Below, piece by piece: positions 25,331 through 33,207 of a stretch of 46,954 nucleotides of DNA. Within the stretch, counting starts at the first letter, position 1. The number at the start of each line of letters is the position of its first letter. Location of the stretch: assembly GCF_030019085.1 (NCBI RefSeq), contig NZ_JASEFJ010000015.1, positions 1 through 46,954 on the forward strand, read 5' to 3'. Made by a program: the position numbers and the translations under genes. The stretch comes from Methanoculleus sp. (lineage in GTDB: Archaea > Halobacteriota > Methanomicrobia > Methanomicrobiales > Methanoculleaceae). A model generated the notes under the pieces. That model was not told the origin of the DNA. It searched no databases and worked only from the letters and a program-made list of their open reading frames with translations.

Positions 25331-26197
25331 ATGAAGATCGAGAGCGATTCGGTCGAGGGGGAGGTGCCACCCTCCCGCTGGAGGGTGCGCGGGAGGCGGC
25401 AGGTAGACCTCTGTATCGTCTCGTTCTGCATCCTGGGTGCGGTTCTTGCAGGGCTCACGGTTCTTGCACTGGCCAACATCACGATAACCGAACTTGGAGA
25501 CCCGCTCCACCTCATCGAGGTTGCGGCATCGTCAGGGGTGCTCGGCTCGATCCTCCTCACCTTCTCTGCGGGGGCAAACGCCGTCCTTCTCCTCATCATC
25601 TTCGGAACACCGCTTGCATACGTCCTCGCCCGGGCTCCCCCATCCAGGTTTAAGGGAGTTGTTGAGAGCATCGTCGACCTCCCGCTCATCCTGCCACACA
25701 CGGTTGCTGGATTGCTCGTCTACCTCCTCTTCATGCGGAGGGGATGGCTCGGCGCGCCGCTCGCCGAGATCGGACTTGCATTCGAGGACGCCTACCCCGG
25801 CACGGTCGTCGCGATGCTCTTCGTCGCCTCGCCGTTCTTTGTAAACACCATGCGGGAAGGGTTTGAGAAGGTCCCCCTCCACCTTGAGAACGTCGCCCGC
25901 ACCCTCGGCGCCGGGACGTTCACCACCTTCCGAACGGTCACCCTCCCTCTTAGCCTGCGGCATCTGTTTAACGGGGCAATCCTTGCCTGGGGAAGGGCAA
26001 TCGGGGAGTTTGCCGCCGTGGTCATGATCGCATACTACCCGTTCATCATATCGACGCTGATCTACTACTCGTTTACCACATCCGGTATCCGCACGAGCAG
26101 GAGCATCGCATTTGTGGTCATAGTGGTCAGTCTCGGCGTATTCTACCTGCTGCGGAGGTTGACCGGATACCTGGGGAGGTACGATGATCGCGTTTGA
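25331..26197 (+). CDS. wtpB: Molybdate/tungstate ABC transporter permease
   Basis: This 288-residue inner membrane protein belongs to the ModB/WtpB group. There is a basic, soluble N-terminal stretch, then about six membrane segments. The conserved coupling loop LENVARTLGAGTFTTFRTVTLPL and LPLILPHTVAGLLVYLLF are both typical of oxyanion permeases. The ATG at 25331 has GAGGTG nine bases before it. It overlaps the ATPase gene by 14 bases. No substrate-binding protein gene adjoins the pair. Molybdate versus tungstate preference cannot be read here, so the symbol is tentative. Confidence 0.85.
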   Translation: MKIESDSVEGEVPPSRWRVRGRRQVDLCIVSFCILGAVLAGLTVLALANITITELGDPLHLIEVAASSGVLGSILLTFSAGANAVLLLIIFGTPLAYVLARAPPSRFKGVVESIVDLPLILPHTVAGLLVYLLFMRRGWLGAPLAEIGLAFEDAYPGTVVAMLFVASPFFVNTMREGFEKVPLHLENVARTLGAGTFTTFRTVTLPLSLRHLFNGAILAWGRAIGEFAAVVMIAYYPFIISTLIYYSFTTSGIRTSRSIAFVVIVVSLGVFYLLRRLTGYLGRYDDRV

Positions 26198-27263
26198 TCG
26201 GGTATCGCTCAGGCTGGGGTCGTTCTCCCTGAAGGAGATCAGTCTCTCGATCAACCGGGGCGACTACTACTTCATCATCGGCCCCTCTGGCGCGGGAAAG
26301 ACGGTGCTCCTCGAGGCGATTGCCGGTCTCCACAGGCCGGACAGCGGCCGCATCCTCCTCCGGGGGCAGGAGATCACCGACCTACCCCCGGAACGTAGGG
26401 GGATCGGTCTTGTCTATCAAGACTACTCGCTCTTCCCGAACATGACCGTCATCGACAACGTCTCCTACGGTCTTCGCGCCCGGGGGTTGCACAGGCATGA
26501 AGCACGCGAGAGAGTCGCCGGTCTCCTCGAAAGGTTCGGGGTCGAACACCTGGCTTACCGCTACCCGGGAACCCTATCAGGGGGTGAACAGCAGCGTGTG
26601 GCACTCGCAAGAGCCATCGCTGTCAAACCGGATATCCTCCTCCTGGATGAACCGCTCTCGGCGCTCGACCCCGTAACCCAGGAAAGGTTCATCGCCGACC
26701 TCAGGCGACTCCACCAGGACGAGGGGCTCACTATCGTGCACGTCAGCCATTCCCGCAGGGAGGCGCACATGCTTGCAACCCGGATGGCAGTCATCATCGA
26801 CGGCCGCCTCGTCGACGAGGGCGAGGCCGATGTTGTTCTGAGCGCCCCGGGGAGCCGTGAGGTTGCAGCCTTCATCGGGGTTGAAAACATCCTGGACGGG
26901 GTGGTGATGGCAAACGATGGCGGGCATGCAACGGTGGATGCAGGTGGGTTGAGGTTTGAGGCGCTGACAGACGCTGCAGTGGGAGAGGAGGTCTGTCTCT
27001 GCATCCGTGCCGACGACCTCATCGTCGCCCCCGGCGACGACCGGTTGCCCAACACCCCAAACAAGATGAGCGGGACGATCATTCAGATCATCGAGAACGG
27101 TCCTGTGACCGACGTCCTGGTGGATGCGGGTATGGAACTGACCGCGGTCATGACCCGGCGGTCGGTGCGGGATCTCGGGCTTTCGCCGGGGGTTCGGGTC
27201 AACATCTCCGTGAGAGAAGACGCGATCCACGTCATCCGTTCTGCGCTTTCAGCGCGAGAGTGA
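26184..27263 (+). CDS. wtpC: Molybdate/tungstate ABC transporter ATP-binding protein
   Basis: The 359-residue protein has a Walker A GPSGAGKTVLL at about 33-43, a Q-loop LVYQDYSLFPNM, the ABC signature LSGGEQQRVALARA, Walker B ILLLDEPLSALDP and the H-loop IVHVSHSR. After the ATPase domain, a C-terminal region (about 240-359) looks like the TOBE oxyanion-sensing domain of ModC/WtpC: EVCLCIRADDLIVA, then GTIIQIIENGPVTDVLVD. That domain can inhibit transport when Mo or W is plentiful. Its end overlaps the converging SemiSWEET gene by 32 bases. Confidence 0.88.
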   Translation: MIAFDRVSLRLGSFSLKEISLSINRGDYYFIIGPSGAGKTVLLEAIAGLHRPDSGRILLRGQEITDLPPERRGIGLVYQDYSLFPNMTVIDNVSYGLRARGLHRHEARERVAGLLERFGVEHLAYRYPGTLSGGEQQRVALARAIAVKPDILLLDEPLSALDPVTQERFIADLRRLHQDEGLTIVHVSHSRREAHMLATRMAVIIDGRLVDEGEADVVLSAPGSREVAAFIGVENILDGVVMANDGGHATVDAGGLRFEALTDAAVGEEVCLCIRADDLIVAPGDDRLPNTPNKMSGTIIQIIENGPVTDVLVDAGMELTAVMTRRSVRDLGLSPGVRVNISVREDAIHVIRSALSARE

Positions 27264-27501
27264 AGGCAACAAGGACGGCGGTGGCACCGTTTGCAACTAT
27301 TATGGCGATATCCCCCCTCGCCACCCCATAGACGAACCAGAGCAGGACTCCGGCCAGGAGGAGAAGGAGCATCGCAAACGAGAGGTCGGCGGTCGAACGA
27401 CTGCGCCATGCCTTTATGGCCTGCGGGGCAAACGAGAGCGTCGTGAACGTTCCGGCTAAAAGACCAAGGACTGTGACGGTATCCATGTATGGTTCAATCA
27501 T
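27232..27501 (-). CDS. SemiSWEET-like small membrane protein
   Basis: The 89-residue protein has three predicted membrane helices and the PQ-loop motif FAPQAIKAWRSRSTADLSFA, the pattern of bacterial and archaeal SemiSWEET transporters, which carry sugars or other small solutes as dimers. It starts 25 bases after the MOT1-like gene on the same strand and is probably co-transcribed with it. A second ATG five codons downstream is an alternative start. Its link with metal transport is by position only. Confidence 0.8.
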   Translation of the reverse strand: MIEPYMDTVTVLGLLAGTFTTLSFAPQAIKAWRSRSTADLSFAMLLLLLAGVLLWFVYGVARGDIAIIVANGATAVLVAFTLALKAQNG

Positions 27502-27526
27502 CTTTCCCCCATGAGGTGATGAAACT

Positions 27527-28654
27527 TCAGCCTCCAGGCTGCTGCTGCCACCGTTGCAGGACGTAAGCCATGATCATCCCTATAATGAACGCGAACGTAA
27601 GCCCGATCAGCAGGGTGAGGACGGCTATGACACCGGTGACGGCATACGACCCGGTCTTTATACTGTGTTTCCCCAGTTCTATCGCCACGAAGACCAGTAG
27701 CGCGCCAAAGACCCCGAGGGGGATCAGGGTCAGCACCTCAGGCGGGGCGAAGGCGACGGCAAAGATGAGGATAAAGACCCCGGCGATTATGTTTGCCCCC
27801 CCGGTTCGCGCACCGAACCGGTACATGGCGGCAAGCCCTCCGGCACCGTGACACATCGGAAAACCCCCAAGCGGCGTTGAGATGAGGTTCATGACACCGA
27901 TCGTCCGGGATAGGCGGTCAGGGTCCACGCCCTTCTTCGGGAAGAGGTCGTAGGTGAGGAGGGATGTAGCGAGGATGGCGTTTGTCAGGGTGAGCGGGAT
28001 CTGCGGGATGGCAAGTTCCCATGTGCCGGCTACAAAGTCTGAAGGAAGCGGGATGATGAGTGGGGGGAGGGAAATCAACCTGAACGGCGGCATCCCCTGT
28101 GTGACGATACCCACACCAAGTCCGATCAGTATAACAATCAGAGCGGAGACGTCCGGGATCCGGGTGCGCTGCGAGGCAAAAAAGAATGCCAGGATGATCC
28201 CGATGGAGAGAGCCGCAAACAGGGCGTCGGCGAGGATGTAGTCAAGCGACGTCCTGAGGAGGAGGAGTGCAAGAGCCCCCTGAACACCCCGGATGACGCT
28301 TTTGGGGATCCGATCCGCAAGCCAGGTCATGCCGCCGAAAAGCCCGAGCAGCAGGAAGAGCGCACCGACGACGATACCCGATGCCACGATCTCTCCACCG
28401 GAGAGCCCTCCGGCGATGACGATGGCACCGATGGCCTTCATGGGCTCGATCGGGATCGGGAGGCGGTAGTAGAGTCCGGCGATGATGTACCAGGCGGCTA
28501 TGAAGAGGAAGAAATGGCTTACGTTCACGTCCGGGCAGACGATAGCGACTCCAAGGAGTATGGGAAAGATCGTCCCGAAATCACCGACTGCGCCGGCAAC
28601 CTCCTCAATGGTAAACCTGATACCACTCTCCTCTGTTGCGGTGCTCTCCGCCAT
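27527..28654 (-). CDS. MOT1-type molybdate/sulfate transporter
   Basis: The 375-residue, strongly hydrophobic protein has about ten membrane segments and the two signature strings of the MOT1 group: LPIPIEPMKAIGAIVIAGG, and GGFPMCHGAGGLAAMYRFGA with the following RTGG. MOT1 proteins take up molybdate at low concentration in plants and algae; microbial members are less studied. The ATG at 28652-28654 has GGGGAG six bases upstream. A TATA-like element and a perfect dyad lie at its promoter (28730-28752). It is a second, non-ABC route for molybdate in this island. Confidence 0.85.
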   Translation of the reverse strand: MAESTATEESGIRFTIEEVAGAVGDFGTIFPILLGVAIVCPDVNVSHFFLFIAAWYIIAGLYYRLPIPIEPMKAIGAIVIAGGLSGGEIVASGIVVGALFLLLGLFGGMTWLADRIPKSVIRGVQGALALLLLRTSLDYILADALFAALSIGIILAFFFASQRTRIPDVSALIVILIGLGVGIVTQGMPPFRLISLPPLIIPLPSDFVAGTWELAIPQIPLTLTNAILATSLLTYDLFPKKGVDPDRLSRTIGVMNLISTPLGGFPMCHGAGGLAAMYRFGARTGGANIIAGVFILIFAVAFAPPEVLTLIPLGVFGALLVFVAIELGKHSIKTGSYAVTGVIAVLTLLIGLTFAFIIGMIMAYVLQRWQQQPGG

Positions 28655-29006
28655 GGTGCTCTCCCCTCTATCTGGTTGCATGGGTCTTTGAGGTTATGGA
28701 TTCTCCCGGCAGGCCGTACGGAGAGACGGAGATCAACGATCTGGACTATAAACCCTCCACTTTCCCCCGGCAACACACCCGGAGACCGCCAAATTGCCAC
28801 CGGTGAGTGGTTTTCTTTGACCGCATCACACACCCCTCCTCGGGGGGGGCGGTGCATGCTGATGGTCCCGGGGGCAAGCTCTGCACGTGACGCTGATGAG
28901 ACCTCAGTGGAAGTTTCTCGCCGGGAACCTGGTAATGGGATCTCCTGCCGGACGCCCGAAGAAACCCCTGAAGATCCTTGATCTTCTGGTTCCAGACCCG
29001 CTCACC
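28655..29006 (-). promoter_or_regulatory. MOT1 promoter region with two AGATC-N3-GATCT dyads
   Basis: A 352-base gap without a gene. On the minus strand, GTTTATAG around 28745-28752 could be the TATA box, and the dyad AGATC-AAC-GATCT at 28730-28742 is just downstream of it. A second copy, AGATC-CTT-GATCT at 28972-28984 (arms extend to 28970-28986), lies 242 bases upstream, near the end of the winged-helix gene. A GC-rich run near 28833-28855 can also fold. The duplicated dyad is the strongest operator candidate in the window. Confidence 0.5.
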
Positions 29007-29363
29007 CTATCCCGGCAGACTCCCGGCCTTCCGCCGAAGCACCGCAAATATGTCCCGGCCAAGTAAATCTTCTGCACGCTCGCTGTATCGCTCCGCCATA
29101 ATAGAGAGTAGACGTTCCGTCCCCGCTGCTGTGGTGGAGATCCCGACCCGCTCCACGCGGCGAATCAGGCCGTCTCGCTCCATCTCCCCGAACCTTGGGA
29201 GGACGTAGTAATGCGGGATCCCCAGAAACTCGGCAAGTTTTCTGGTCGTGGGGAAACGTATGGAGATGCCGTCCGGGGAAAACCCGACGGTTATGCAGCG
29301 ATCCACCTCAAGAAGGATCCTTATAGCCGCATCAATGATATCGTCGTGTTCATCTCTGGTCAT
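29007..29363 (-). CDS. Winged-helix DNA-binding protein, probable regulator
   Basis: The 118-residue protein looks like a winged helix-turn-helix regulator: TTRKLAEFLGIPHYYVLPRF supplies a likely recognition helix, followed by GEMERDGLIRRVERVGISTT as the wing. There is no metal or ligand domain and no oxyanion-binding motif, so it is not a classical ModE. It is upstream of the MOT1-like gene on the same strand and separated from it by two copies of one dyad. Control of Mo/W genes is inferred from that arrangement. No well-formed ribosome site is seen for the ATG at 29363. Confidence 0.7.
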   Translation of the reverse strand: MTRDEHDDIIDAAIRILLEVDRCITVGFSPDGISIRFPTTRKLAEFLGIPHYYVLPRFGEMERDGLIRRVERVGISTTAAGTERLLSIMAERYSERAEDLLGRDIFAVLRRKAGSLPG

Positions 29364-29414
29364 CTGATCGCATCATCTCTCATGACGCGGTAGAAAAATA
29401 TGACGGCCGGGGAG

Positions 29415-29648
29415 TTATGCCGCCTCTGCTTTCATCTCGCCGCGTTCTTCTTCGGGCATCGCCTCGAGGTAGACAACCTCCGCCCCGATATCTTTTGCAA
29501 TCTGCTCGATCTCAACCTTCCGGAAGTGCGTCCCCTCAACCTTCAGGCGCTTCCGCTCGCCCTGCTCTTCAACGATAGCAACGATGCGGAACCTTGGCTG
29601 TTTCACACCGGTGCCAACCTTCTGGCGTTCACGTACATAGATCTTCAT
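29415..29648 (-). CDS. Unrecognised 77-residue basic protein
   Basis: This small protein begins MKIYVRERQKVGTGVKQPRF and ends with acidic and alanine-rich residues. The middle RFRIVAIVEEQGERKRLKVE is a beta-strand pattern. I cannot name its family. The start at 29648 is chosen for a good GAGGTGAG site; a longer frame to 29693 would cross the promoter dyad. It is divergent from the Mo storage-like gene (88 bases apart) and upstream of the winged-helix gene, so it may belong to the metal island. Confidence 0.7.
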   Translation of the reverse strand: MKIYVRERQKVGTGVKQPRFRIVAIVEEQGERKRLKVEGTHFRKVEIEQIAKDIGAEVVYLEAMPEEERGEMKAEAA

Positions 29649-29660
29649 GCATCTCACCTC

Positions 29661-29674
29661 ATACCAACTGGTAT
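29661..29674. promoter_or_regulatory. Perfect dyad between the 77-residue gene and the Mo storage-like gene
   Basis: ATACCA-AC-TGGTAT is a perfect inverted repeat in the 88-base divergent gap. For the minus-strand gene it sits between a TATA-like GTATAT (29682-29687) and the ribosome site. For the plus-strand gene a TATA-like GATATTTAG is near 29695. One regulator bound here could affect either gene. Confidence 0.4.
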
Positions 29675-29736
29675 AACAGCAGATATACGCCAAAGATATT
29701 TAGCCTTTTCCCATCATATAGATTGGAGGAAAGACC

Positions 29737-30540
29737 ATGGCGGAACGGTTTGAGATTGAATCGAGGCTACGCGGCGAGAGTCTGGTCAGACGGGGGCTGC
29801 TCCGCAGGACATCTGGTCCCACGATACGGATCATGCCTGACCTGAACGTGATCAAGATAGGTGGCCACGGCGTCATCGATTACGGCCGGGAGGTAGTCTA
29901 CCCGCTGATCGAGGAGATAGGGGAACTATCCAGGCAACATAAGATCCTTGTAGCCACCGGCGGCGGCGCCCGCGTCCGCCACATACTTGACGTCGGTATC
30001 GACCTCGGTATGCCAACAGGGGTGCTTGCGGAACTTGCGGGCAAGATCAGCGAGCAGAACGCTGTCATGATCTCCATCCTCTTCTCGAAATACAACGGCG
30101 TTCGGATCCATACCGACGACCTCCTGAGTCTGCCCTCACTTATCTCACTCGGGATGCTCCCGGTCGTTCAGGGCACACCACCCTACGGACTCTACGAACA
30201 TCCCCCAAAACTTGGAAGCATCCCACCACACCGGACGGATACCGGCGCCTTCCTGATGGCAGAGGTGGTCGGCGCGAAGAACTGCATTCTGGGAAAGAAC
30301 GTGGACGGTCTCTACGCCGAGAACCCCTTTGAGAATCCTGATGCCGAGCTCATCCCGGAGATCACGGCCGACGAACTCCTGGAGATGGAGATGGAAGATA
30401 TGGTGCTCGAACCGATGGCGGTCGAACTTCTCAGGGACGCCGTTTACGTCAGAGAGATCAAAGTGGTGAACGCTCATATCCCGGGGAACGTCACAAAGGC
30501 CGTGAACGGGGAACGGGTCGGCACCCTGATCCGGGCGTAA
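29737..30540 (+). CDS. Molybdenum storage protein-like amino acid kinase family protein (MosA/MosB homologue)
   Basis: The 267-residue protein aligns by eye with the Azotobacter molybdenum/tungsten storage protein subunits. Shared features are NVIKIGGHGVIDYG (38-51), ATGGGARVRH (73-82), VGIDLGMPTGVLAEL, and above all SIPPHRTDTGAFLMAE (161-176) followed by KNVDGLYAENP. The last part, KVVNAHIPGNVTKAVNGERV, also matches. MoSto packs polyoxomolybdate or tungstate clusters in an ATP-dependent way. Uridylate kinase shares the fold but not the IPPHR-TDTGAF string. A GGAGG site sets the ATG. Neighbouring Mo and W importers support a storage role here. Confidence 0.82.
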   Translation: MAERFEIESRLRGESLVRRGLLRRTSGPTIRIMPDLNVIKIGGHGVIDYGREVVYPLIEEIGELSRQHKILVATGGGARVRHILDVGIDLGMPTGVLAELAGKISEQNAVMISILFSKYNGVRIHTDDLLSLPSLISLGMLPVVQGTPPYGLYEHPPKLGSIPPHRTDTGAFLMAEVVGAKNCILGKNVDGLYAENPFENPDAELIPEITADELLEMEMEDMVLEPMAVELLRDAVYVREIKVVNAHIPGNVTKAVNGERVGTLIRA

Positions 30541-30613
30541 CTTCCAGGATTGAACAGAGGAGAAGCCTTATTCTCCTCCCAAAACCGACCGGTATGGCAG
30601 ACGAGCGATACCA

Positions 30614-31315
30614 ATGACCATCTACATAGGCATTGACGATACCGACACCCGCGAGTCCCGCGGCACCGGACGACTCGCACGCGCGATTGCAGCAGAACTT
30701 TCCCGGTCTTGTGCAGTCTTCGGGGTGACACGGCACCAGCTATTTATCCATCCCACCATCCCCTATACCTCACACAACAGCGCCGCGGTCATCCACATAC
30801 TGGATGGAGAGAATGAAGTTACGGCCGATGATCTATTCGCGACAGCAAAGGAACTCCTTCTCGCAGACTTTATCGAGGGAAGCGACCCAGGCATCTGTCT
30901 CGCCACCGACCGACAGATCGTGCAGGAGACCCCCCGCTTCGGTTTCATCGCAAAGAGAGAGATCGTGACGCAGGAACTGGCGCGCACGCTCGCCCGCCGC
31001 GCAGGGATACTCCTCGAAGGACTTGGCGGCACCGAAGACGGGGTTATCGGGGCGCTGGCGGGTGTCTGCCTCGCGGCATCCGGGAATGACGGGCGGTTTG
31101 TCCAGAAAGGGACTACACGAAGCCTGCACGGAACCTCAACGGTGGCCGCGATCCTCGCCTCAGGCGTCGACCGGGTAATGACCCGCGATGGTGTTACCGT
31201 CAGCGAAGGTCTCGTCAGCCTTAAAAAGTTCCCGAAACCCGCCTTTGTTGGAGGTGAGGCGATCCTCTATGTAGAGGAGGAGGATGGGGTCTACCGCGAT
31301 ATCGTGGTGGGATGA
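30614..31315 (+). CDS. Small GIDDTDT (TiaS kinase-like) protein of unknown role
   Basis: The 233-residue protein opens with IGIDDTDTRESRGTGRLARA (5-24), then HPTIPYTSHNSAAV, the nucleotide-binding pattern of the TiaS kinase-like domain. The TiaS OB-fold and zinc-ribbon parts are absent. It is the third such protein in this window, after 15855 and 16795. It is sometimes labelled as a transport component because of its neighbours, but there is no signal peptide or membrane segment. No Shine-Dalgarno precedes the ATG, so it may be leaderless. It is flanked by the storage protein-like gene and tupA. Confidence 0.72.
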   Translation: MTIYIGIDDTDTRESRGTGRLARAIAAELSRSCAVFGVTRHQLFIHPTIPYTSHNSAAVIHILDGENEVTADDLFATAKELLLADFIEGSDPGICLATDRQIVQETPRFGFIAKREIVTQELARTLARRAGILLEGLGGTEDGVIGALAGVCLAASGNDGRFVQKGTTRSLHGTSTVAAILASGVDRVMTRDGVTVSEGLVSLKKFPKPAFVGGEAILYVEEEDGVYRDIVVG

Positions 31316-31414
31316 TCTCAGGCGGTCTCACCCCAGGGTAATTGGATCACATTTACTCAGCCTATTATGAAGCCCAGTTAACTAAATTGAACACAGATTA
31401 ACACAAAACACGCG

Positions 31415-31454
31415 TATTTAAATGTAGGTAGTACAATAAACCCCTCTGATAGAC
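31415..31454 (+). promoter_or_regulatory. tupA promoter
   Basis: A good TATA-like TATTTAAAT at 31415-31423 lies about 35 bases before the tupA ATG, giving a very short leader. Just upstream, the repeated strings TTAAC (31379-31383 and 31399-31403) and AACACA (31390-31395 and 31401-31406) might bind a regulator. Confidence 0.5.
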
Positions 31455-32372
31455 ATGATGAAAAAGAGAACCATCTTTGCCGTTGCGGCTGTCATGGTCG
31501 CCATCCTGCTGATCTGCGGCTGTACCGGGCAACCCCCTGCAGAGAAGCAGCAACTTCGTATCGCCACGACTACGAGTCTCTACGACACCGGACTCCTCGA
31601 TCACCTCAAACCCATGTTTGAGAAGGAGTACAACGCCGAGGTCCTGATCATCTCCGCCGGCACCGGCAAGGCGATCGAGTACGGGCAGCGGGGCGACGTA
31701 GATGTCCTGATGGTACACGACCGTCCGCGTGAGGATGCCTTCATTGCCGATGGTTATGGCATCAACCGGCGCGTCTTTGCCTACAACTACTTCATCATTG
31801 TCGGGCCCGAATCCGATCCTGCAGGCATAAAGGGCATGGAACCCGAAGAAGCGTTTAAGACCATCCGCGAGAAAGGCATGGCAGGTGAACCGGGTGTGGT
31901 CTTTGTCTCACGCGGTGACGCGTCAGGCACGCACTCGAAGGAGCAGGCCATCTGGAAGGCTGCCGGGTTCAACTACTCGACAGATATCCGGGGTTCCGGC
32001 GACTGGTACCGCGAGGCCGGGACCGGCATGGGTGCAACCCTTGAGATGGCAAACGAGCTGCAGGGCTACACTCTCTCAGACATCGGCACCTTCCTCGCCT
32101 ACCAGCGTGACCTTGACCTCGTGACCCTCGTGGACGAGGGTGATATCCTGCTCAACGTCTACTCCGCCATGCAGATCAACCCGGAGAAATACCCGGATAT
32201 CAACAGCACGCTGGCGAAGGACTGGATCAACTTCCTGATCTCCGATGAGGTGCAGGAAGAGATCGCCTCCTTCGGTGTCGCGGAGTACGGCCAACCACTG
32301 TTCTACGCCGCAAAGGACGCCTGGGAGAAGATCGGTGTGCCTGAGGCCGAAGTGAAAGACCCGGTCCTCTGA
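31455..32372 (+). CDS. tupA: Tungstate ABC transporter substrate-binding lipoprotein
   Basis: TupA captures tungstate outside the cell. The 305-residue protein has a lipoprotein signal: MMKKR, a hydrophobic run and the lipobox LICGC with Cys23 as the anchor. The mature part begins RIATTTSLYDTGLLDHLKPM, and the TTTS string is the TupA oxyanion-binding hallmark. Later segments SRGDASGTHSKEQAIWKAAG and YTLSDIGTFLAYQ also fit. The downstream permease and ATPase complete the importer. Tungstate rather than molybdate preference follows from family knowledge, not from tested binding here. Confidence 0.9.
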   Translation: MMKKRTIFAVAAVMVAILLICGCTGQPPAEKQQLRIATTTSLYDTGLLDHLKPMFEKEYNAEVLIISAGTGKAIEYGQRGDVDVLMVHDRPREDAFIADGYGINRRVFAYNYFIIVGPESDPAGIKGMEPEEAFKTIREKGMAGEPGVVFVSRGDASGTHSKEQAIWKAAGFNYSTDIRGSGDWYREAGTGMGATLEMANELQGYTLSDIGTFLAYQRDLDLVTLVDEGDILLNVYSAMQINPEKYPDINSTLAKDWINFLISDEVQEEIASFGVAEYGQPLFYAAKDAWEKIGVPEAEVKDPVL

Positions 32373-32496
32373 TCCGGTCAAATCCACCCCTTTTTGCATG
32401 AGATTGAACCTCCTATCTTCACTGACGTGCCTCTGGCACCGGGGCCGGGGATCATCTGGTTTTTTGCCGCTGAGGTAACACGATCGGGTGCAAGGC

Positions 32497-33207
32497 ATGT
32501 ACGAGATCATCGAGGGGTTCATCGAGGCGATCAGGCTAATCGTAACGCTCGATCCTGACGTTATGGCCATTGCCGTGCGAAGCATCATCATATCGCTCAC
32601 CGCGACCATCATTGCCTCGCTGATCGCTCTCCCGCTCGGGGCGGCGATCAACTTCGGAAAATTTCGAGGGAGAAGGAGTATCATCAACCTGATCCAGACA
32701 CTTTACTCTCTCCCGACGGTCATCGTAGGGCTCCTGATATTCCTGCTCATCTCCCGCGCCGGACCACTCGGATTCTTAAGACTGCTCTTCACGCCGACCG
32801 CCATGATCATCGCACAGACAGTCCTCATCATACCGATCATGACCGGGCTCACAATATCCGCGCTTTCTGGGGTCGATCCGGTCATCAGGGACACCCTTAC
32901 CTCGCTCGGGGCTACCCGGTTCCAGTTCCTCATAAACATCATGAAGGAAGCGCGGTTCGCGATCCTGGCGGCCGTCGCGGTCGGGTTTGGTCGGGCGATA
33001 TCCGAGGTCGGGGCGGCCATCCTTGTCGGCGGCAACATAGCGGCGTCCTCTTTTAAGAGTTCAACCCGCGTCCTGACCACCGCGATATCGCTTGAGACAT
33101 CGATGGGCAACATCCCGCAGTCCATCGCTCTCGGGATCGTCCTGCTCACCATCGCCCTCGGGGTCAATCTCGTCATATCAACGCTGCAACAGGGTAGAAA
33201 CCCATGA
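32497..33207 (+). CDS. tupB: Tungstate ABC transporter permease
   Basis: The 236-residue membrane protein has about five or six helices and the TupB pattern: IIISLTATIIASLIALPLGA, then YSLPTVIVGLLIFLLIS, with a coupling loop DTLTSLGATRFQFLINIMKE. The ATG at 32497 is used; a GTG three codons earlier (32488) has a slightly better placed GAGGT. The 124-base gap after tupA contains T runs near 32394 and 32459 that could partly terminate, giving more binding protein than permease. It overlaps tupC by 4 bases. Confidence 0.89.
   Translation: MYEIIEGFIEAIRLIVTLDPDVMAIAVRSIIISLTATIIASLIALPLGAAINFGKFRGRRSIINLIQTLYSLPTVIVGLLIFLLISRAGPLGFLRLLFTPTAMIIAQTVLIIPIMTGLTISALSGVDPVIRDTLTSLGATRFQFLINIMKEARFAILAAVAVGFGRAISEVGAAILVGGNIAASSFKSSTRVLTTAISLETSMGNIPQSIALGIVLLTIALGVNLVISTLQQGRNP

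Noticed and set aside
30614-31315. ABC transporter substrate-binding protein, as such genes beside tup are sometimes named
   Set aside because: No signal peptide or lipobox. The IGIDDTDT start shows a TiaS kinase-like domain.
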